Positions 41,188-44,066 of a DNA stretch of 44,066 bases are shown here, in pieces. The position numbers were made by a program, and so were the translations under genes. The stretch is from JBFMGD01 sp040751775 (GTDB lineage: Bacteria; Bacillota; Dethiobacteria; DTU022), in the NCBI GenBank assembly GCA_040751775.1, contig JBFMGD010000022.1, forward strand, positions 1 through 44,066. Reading direction: 5' to 3'. Numbering within the stretch: the first letter of the stretch is position 1; every line of letters begins with the position of its first letter. The notes under the pieces are model-generated. The model was not told the DNA's origin, did not search any database, and was given only the letters and a program-made list of their open reading frames with translations.

Positions 41188-43068
41188 CTACTCATCTTTC
41201 TTGCTGCCTTGTTCTTGCGTCTTGCTTCTTGCATGCCAGAGCGCGTATGCCAGGAAACCGGCCGCCGAGGCGAATGCCGCACCGGTGCTCACCCGGCCGC
41301 TGTGCGGATCGACTGTTTCACAACAGAAGCCGTTGTCCATCGGCGCTTCTTTCAAAAAATCGGCTCCGCCGGCCCCGAGGGCCAGGAGATCGTTGGCGGC
41401 GGCCAGCGGCCATGGATTGCCGCAGTGCAGAGAGCCCGCTTCCTCGAAAGCGCAGTTCTGATGGAAATAAGCATTATTCGCGGAGCGAATCCAGGCCACG
41501 GTATTTTTATAGATTGTGTCCTGCGGTGAACAGAAGCGGTAAAAAGAGAGCAGCTGCAGGCTCCCCGGCGGATTGTCGTATAACTGGAACCGCCCTGCTC
41601 CGTCCACGGCCCAGGCGAACATCGGGCCGCACGGCCCTTTCACGGTGCCGTGCCGGTAGATCGATTTGCGCAGCGCCTCGGAGCGGGCATTAAAATCGTG
41701 GTCGTGCCGCCACCGGCCCGCGGCCTGGAGGCTGCCCAGGTAGGCAAACCCCCGCTGCAGCAGGGCGTTGTCATAAACGAGAAAAGGATAGGGCACCGGA
41801 TCGTCCGAAGGATCCAGAAACGTGCGGTACAGTTCTGTCAAGGGATCGTATTGCTCGTCCGCTTTCGTTACCAGCATCTCCAGCCCGCGGCGGACCCGTG
41901 CCTCGTCAAGCAAGGAACAGTCACCGGTAGATAGCTCGTACCGCTCCAGCGCCAGGAGATAGGCGGCCAGCTGGTCGAGTTCAAAACCGGGGTAGAGCAC
42001 CACGCCGTTAATATAGTGGGCGTGCTCGCCGGGCCGGGCCAGGTGGCGCTCGAAGACGGCCAATAAAAGCTCGCGCGCAATGGCAGTATCGACCAGCAGC
42101 AGGCCGGGGAAGCTCCAGAGCAGGGTGTCGCGGCTCCAGAAGGCCGCGCTGACGTAATAGCGGGGGCTGCGTGAAGTGACCGGGACCAGGCCGTCTGTAT
42201 CCAGCGCCCGTCCGAGGGCATAGAAATAGTTGAAAAAGAGATTGCGGTTTAAAACCTGCTCCAGGTCCTTCTGCGGCGGGGTTAAACGGTGCTGTTCCAG
42301 CCAGGCCGCGGTTTCCCGGATCAGGCTCGCCGCGCCGCGGCGCATCAAGTCCACGGCGGTGGTGCCGGCGCCGTCCCCCTCCAGGTTAACGGCAAAAAAT
42401 AAGGTTAGCCGGGTGGATTGATCCGGCTCAAGATCAATTTCGAGGGCGCTGCTAAAAGAACCCGGTTCAGCCTCATTGAGCAGCCATTGCATCCGGGGAT
42501 CCAGGGCCAGGGCCAGGGCGGCCAGGGGAAGCCCGCTGCGCGCTTCCAGGATCAGGCTCTTGGTCCACTCGTTGAAAACGATTGACCGTTCACCTTTGAT
42601 CTCCCGCCGGTTAAAAATAATATGATTGAAACCGCTCCAGCAGCCCTGCCAGCCGGCACGCACTCTGCGCGCGTACCGCGACCGGTTAACCAGGGTAATG
42701 CAACAGCAGCCGCCGCGCCTGCCCGGGGGAAGCGCCGTTTCACCGGTTATGAACAGGCCTTCCGCCGTACGGCCTTCGAAACGGGGCAGCCAATCGAGGT
42801 TGTAGCTCCAGCTTGCAATCTCCGCCAGGTTAACCTTGCGGCCGTCAACCAAAAGAAAAGGGGCGAGCAAAGGGCTTTCCTCGCCGCCGCTGAACTCCAA
42901 CAGGCCGCGCGCGCCCAGGTGCAGGGCATTAATTGAATGAAACTCTCCGGCCGGCCCGATTTGCGGCAGCGACAGGTATTCGTTGCCGGTAAGATAAAAA
43001 GGGCGGTGCTCTAAAATCGGGGGTGGTGTTGTCAGCAGGGGGTTATTTGGGCTTTTTCCCTCAGTCAT
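41188..43068 (-). CDS. six-hairpin glycosidase-like protein, candidate glycoside hydrolase
   Basis: The 626-residue cytoplasmic protein has a beta-rich N-terminal half (1 to about 260) and an (alpha/alpha)6-type C-terminal half. The latter includes NYFYALGRALDTDGLVPVTS, YYVSAAFWSRDTLLWSFPGL near 300-325, PYPFLVYDNALLQRGFAYLG, and a late NCAFEEAGSLHCGNPW. The WSRDTLLWSFP segment resembles glucoamylase, GH63- and GH125-type enzymes, so hydrolysis of an alpha-glycoside is likely. No exact family could be assigned. The last 18 residues (ARSKTQEQGSKKDE and before) are encoded by a heptamer repeat tract and are probably not part of the fold. ATG 43068 overlaps the upstream amidohydrolase gene by 8 nt. 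Confidence 0.72.
   Translation of the reverse strand: MTEGKSPNNPLLTTPPPILEHRPFYLTGNEYLSLPQIGPAGEFHSINALHLGARGLLEFSGGEESPLLAPFLLVDGRKVNLAEIASWSYNLDWLPRFEGRTAEGLFITGETALPPGRRGGCCCITLVNRSRYARRVRAGWQGCWSGFNHIIFNRREIKGERSIVFNEWTKSLILEARSGLPLAALALALDPRMQWLLNEAEPGSFSSALEIDLEPDQSTRLTLFFAVNLEGDGAGTTAVDLMRRGAASLIRETAAWLEQHRLTPPQKDLEQVLNRNLFFNYFYALGRALDTDGLVPVTSRSPRYYVSAAFWSRDTLLWSFPGLLLVDTAIARELLLAVFERHLARPGEHAHYINGVVLYPGFELDQLAAYLLALERYELSTGDCSLLDEARVRRGLEMLVTKADEQYDPLTELYRTFLDPSDDPVPYPFLVYDNALLQRGFAYLGSLQAAGRWRHDHDFNARSEALRKSIYRHGTVKGPCGPMFAWAVDGAGRFQLYDNPPGSLQLLSFYRFCSPQDTIYKNTVAWIRSANNAYFHQNCAFEEAGSLHCGNPWPLAAANDLLALGAGGADFLKEAPMDNGFCCETVDPHSGRVSTGAAFASAAGFLAYALWHARSKTQEQGSKKDE
41197..41231. repeat. 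heptamer-periodic repeat tract, NNTCTTG type, inside a CDS end
   Basis: Five 7-mers in register: ttTCTTG, ctGCCTT, gtTCTTG, cgTCTTG, ctTCTTG. This is the same unit and orientation as the tract at 874-938. On the minus strand it encodes the Lys/Gln-rich tail of the glycosidase-like protein. Confidence 0.65.
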
Positions 43069-44002
43069 GGCGCACCCCGGCCAAAAGGCGTCGGGCGTTG
43101 CCGCCGAAGATTAAGCTTAAATCTTCTTCCGGAAGACGGAGCCGGCGGCAGGCGCGCAGTTGGTCTTCAAGGTAACGCCGGGCAAAACCCCTTGGAAACC
43201 AGGATGAATCGCTGCCGAAAATGATCCGCGCGGCACCGACCGTCTCGTAGAAGCGCCGGAAAAGATCCTCCAGGGTGAGCGGGTAGGGATGCCAGCGGGT
43301 CCATTCATTGTTGCCGGACGTATCGACATGCACGTTGGCGCAAGCCCAGCAGAGCTGCAAAAGGTCTCTGACGTAGCCGCAGCCGAAATGAGGGATGATA
43401 AACGGCACCGTGGGGAAAGCCCTCGCTACCGGCTCCAGGCTCAAGGGGCTGATATTGACACCGGAAGCGATGCCGCCGCCTCCGCCGAGGATGCCGCAGT
43501 GAACCAGCACCGGGATGTTTGTCCTCTCCGCGACTCGCCAGAGCGGCTCAAAGGAGCGATCCGCCAGCGGTTTTTCCACCAGGGGAGCGAATATTTTGTA
43601 CCCTTTCAAACCATGTGTCAGGATCGCCTCCTCCAGTAACGCGTCAGCCGCTTCTTCTTCCGGGTGGTGGTGGGCGAAAGCGGCAAAATACCCGCCGTAG
43701 GGAGCGAGCGCATCCGCCAGAACCGCGTTGCCGCCCCCGGTGACAAAAACGACCCCATGTAAACCCGCTTTACGGGCTTCATTGTGCCAGAGGGCCGCGG
43801 CTTCCCCCGGTTCGCAGGAAGGACCGGGTTCGGGAAAGCTCCAGGCCGTAAGCCACTGTTCTTCATAAACCTTTCCCCAGTTTTGAATTATCGCCAGCTT
43901 TTCCCGGCCGCGTGCCGCCTCATAGCGCCGGTTGAAATCGGTAAACTGCCGGTCAAGGCCCGCTACGGGCAGGTGCACATGGAAGTCGATTATTTCAAGC
44001 AT
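43061..44002 (-). CDS. amidohydrolase family 2 (TIM-barrel metal hydrolase/decarboxylase)
   Basis: The 313-residue protein belongs to the amidohydrolase_2 group, which includes metal-dependent hydrolases and carboxylate decarboxylases. The N-terminal HxH is DFHVHLP (His8 and His10). A third conserved His lies in IPVLVHCGILGGGGG, another in IIPHFGCGYV, and the metal-ligand Asp is in IIFGSDSSWFPRG near residue 265. The C-terminus NARRLL matches the family end (GNAxRLL). ATG 44002 has GAGGCGG upstream. The gene is first in the minus-strand operon. The reaction is not predictable; the operon suggests a sugar-derived or aromatic glycoside substrate. Confidence 0.88.
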   Translation of the reverse strand: MLEIIDFHVHLPVAGLDRQFTDFNRRYEAARGREKLAIIQNWGKVYEEQWLTAWSFPEPGPSCEPGEAAALWHNEARKAGLHGVVFVTGGGNAVLADALAPYGGYFAAFAHHHPEEEAADALLEEAILTHGLKGYKIFAPLVEKPLADRSFEPLWRVAERTNIPVLVHCGILGGGGGIASGVNISPLSLEPVARAFPTVPFIIPHFGCGYVRDLLQLCWACANVHVDTSGNNEWTRWHPYPLTLEDLFRRFYETVGAARIIFGSDSSWFPRGFARRYLEDQLRACRRLRLPEEDLSLIFGGNARRLLAGVRHD

Positions 44003-44031
44003 ATTTTCCGCCTCGCATCAATATTTTTTAT

Positions 44032-44043
44032 AGGGCATGCCCT
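44032..44043. promoter_or_regulatory. 12-bp palindrome, candidate operator
   Basis: AGGGCATGCCCT is a perfect palindrome 30 nt upstream of the amidohydrolase start, directly next to an AT-rich TATAAA-like stretch. Its position fits a repressor site over the promoter of the minus-strand sugar operon. No regulator gene is in the window. Confidence 0.4.
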
Positions 44044-44066
44044 GTTAAAGCTGTTATGGTACTTCT

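Overview
The window looks like a chromosomal segment of a Gram-positive, endospore-forming, flagellated bacterium, most likely class Clostridia and possibly near the Peptococcaceae. The evidence is gene order and content. The block rqcH, Ca-ATPase, yicC, remA, gmk, rpoZ, coaBC, priA, def, fmt, rsmB, prpC, prkC, rsgA, rpe follows the Bacillus subtilis yloA-to-rpe order. SpoIIM and a YtaF-type protein indicate sporulation, and a Cache-type chemoreceptor, CheW and ylqG/ylqH-type genes indicate motility. The DNA is GC-rich, with many GTG/TTG starts and strong Shine-Dalgarno sequences. I could not assign a genus.

Layout. (1) Positions 1-2700 are mostly debris around two genes: a frameshifted antitoxin joined to a toxin tail, a metallocarboxypeptidase fragment with an internal stop, a heptamer repeat tract, ylqG/ylqH-like genes and the tail of a second chemoreceptor. 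(2) 2700-5260 holds a chemoreceptor and CheW. (3) 5500-9400 holds rqcH (minus strand), a lone ABC-type substrate-binding lipoprotein and a 3-hydroxyacyl-CoA dehydrogenase. (4) 9467-25192 is the conserved housekeeping block for Ca2+ export, RNA decay, nucleotide and CoA synthesis, replication restart, N-terminal formylation and deformylation, rRNA methylation, PASTA kinase signalling, ribosome assembly and the pentose phosphate pathway. A minus-strand spoIIM sits inside it. (5) 25188-29014 is a riboflavin operon (ribD-ribE-ribBA-ribH) under an FMN riboswitch whose alternative pairings can be traced. (6) 29817-36298 is polA-mutM-ytaF-coaE-lytic transglycosylase-isocitrate dehydrogenase. (7) 36396-39701 holds three tiny genes, a perfect 56-bp palindrome, two adjacent nitrilase-superfamily genes (one lacking the whole catalytic triad, one intact) and a YbaK-type tRNA deacylase. 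(8) 39790-44002 is a minus-strand operon of an amidohydrolase, a six-hairpin glycosidase-like protein and a sugar:cation symporter.

The most unusual signals are the dead/live nitrilase pair, the uncharacterised carbohydrate operon, heptamer-periodic repeat tracts (one encoding the C-terminus of a protein), REP-like palindromes sharing a core, an rsgA gene that seems to start at CTG, and a shortened MutM zinc finger. No CRISPR array, rRNA, tRNA or intact insertion sequence was seen. All calls come from reading the sequence; no database search was run.
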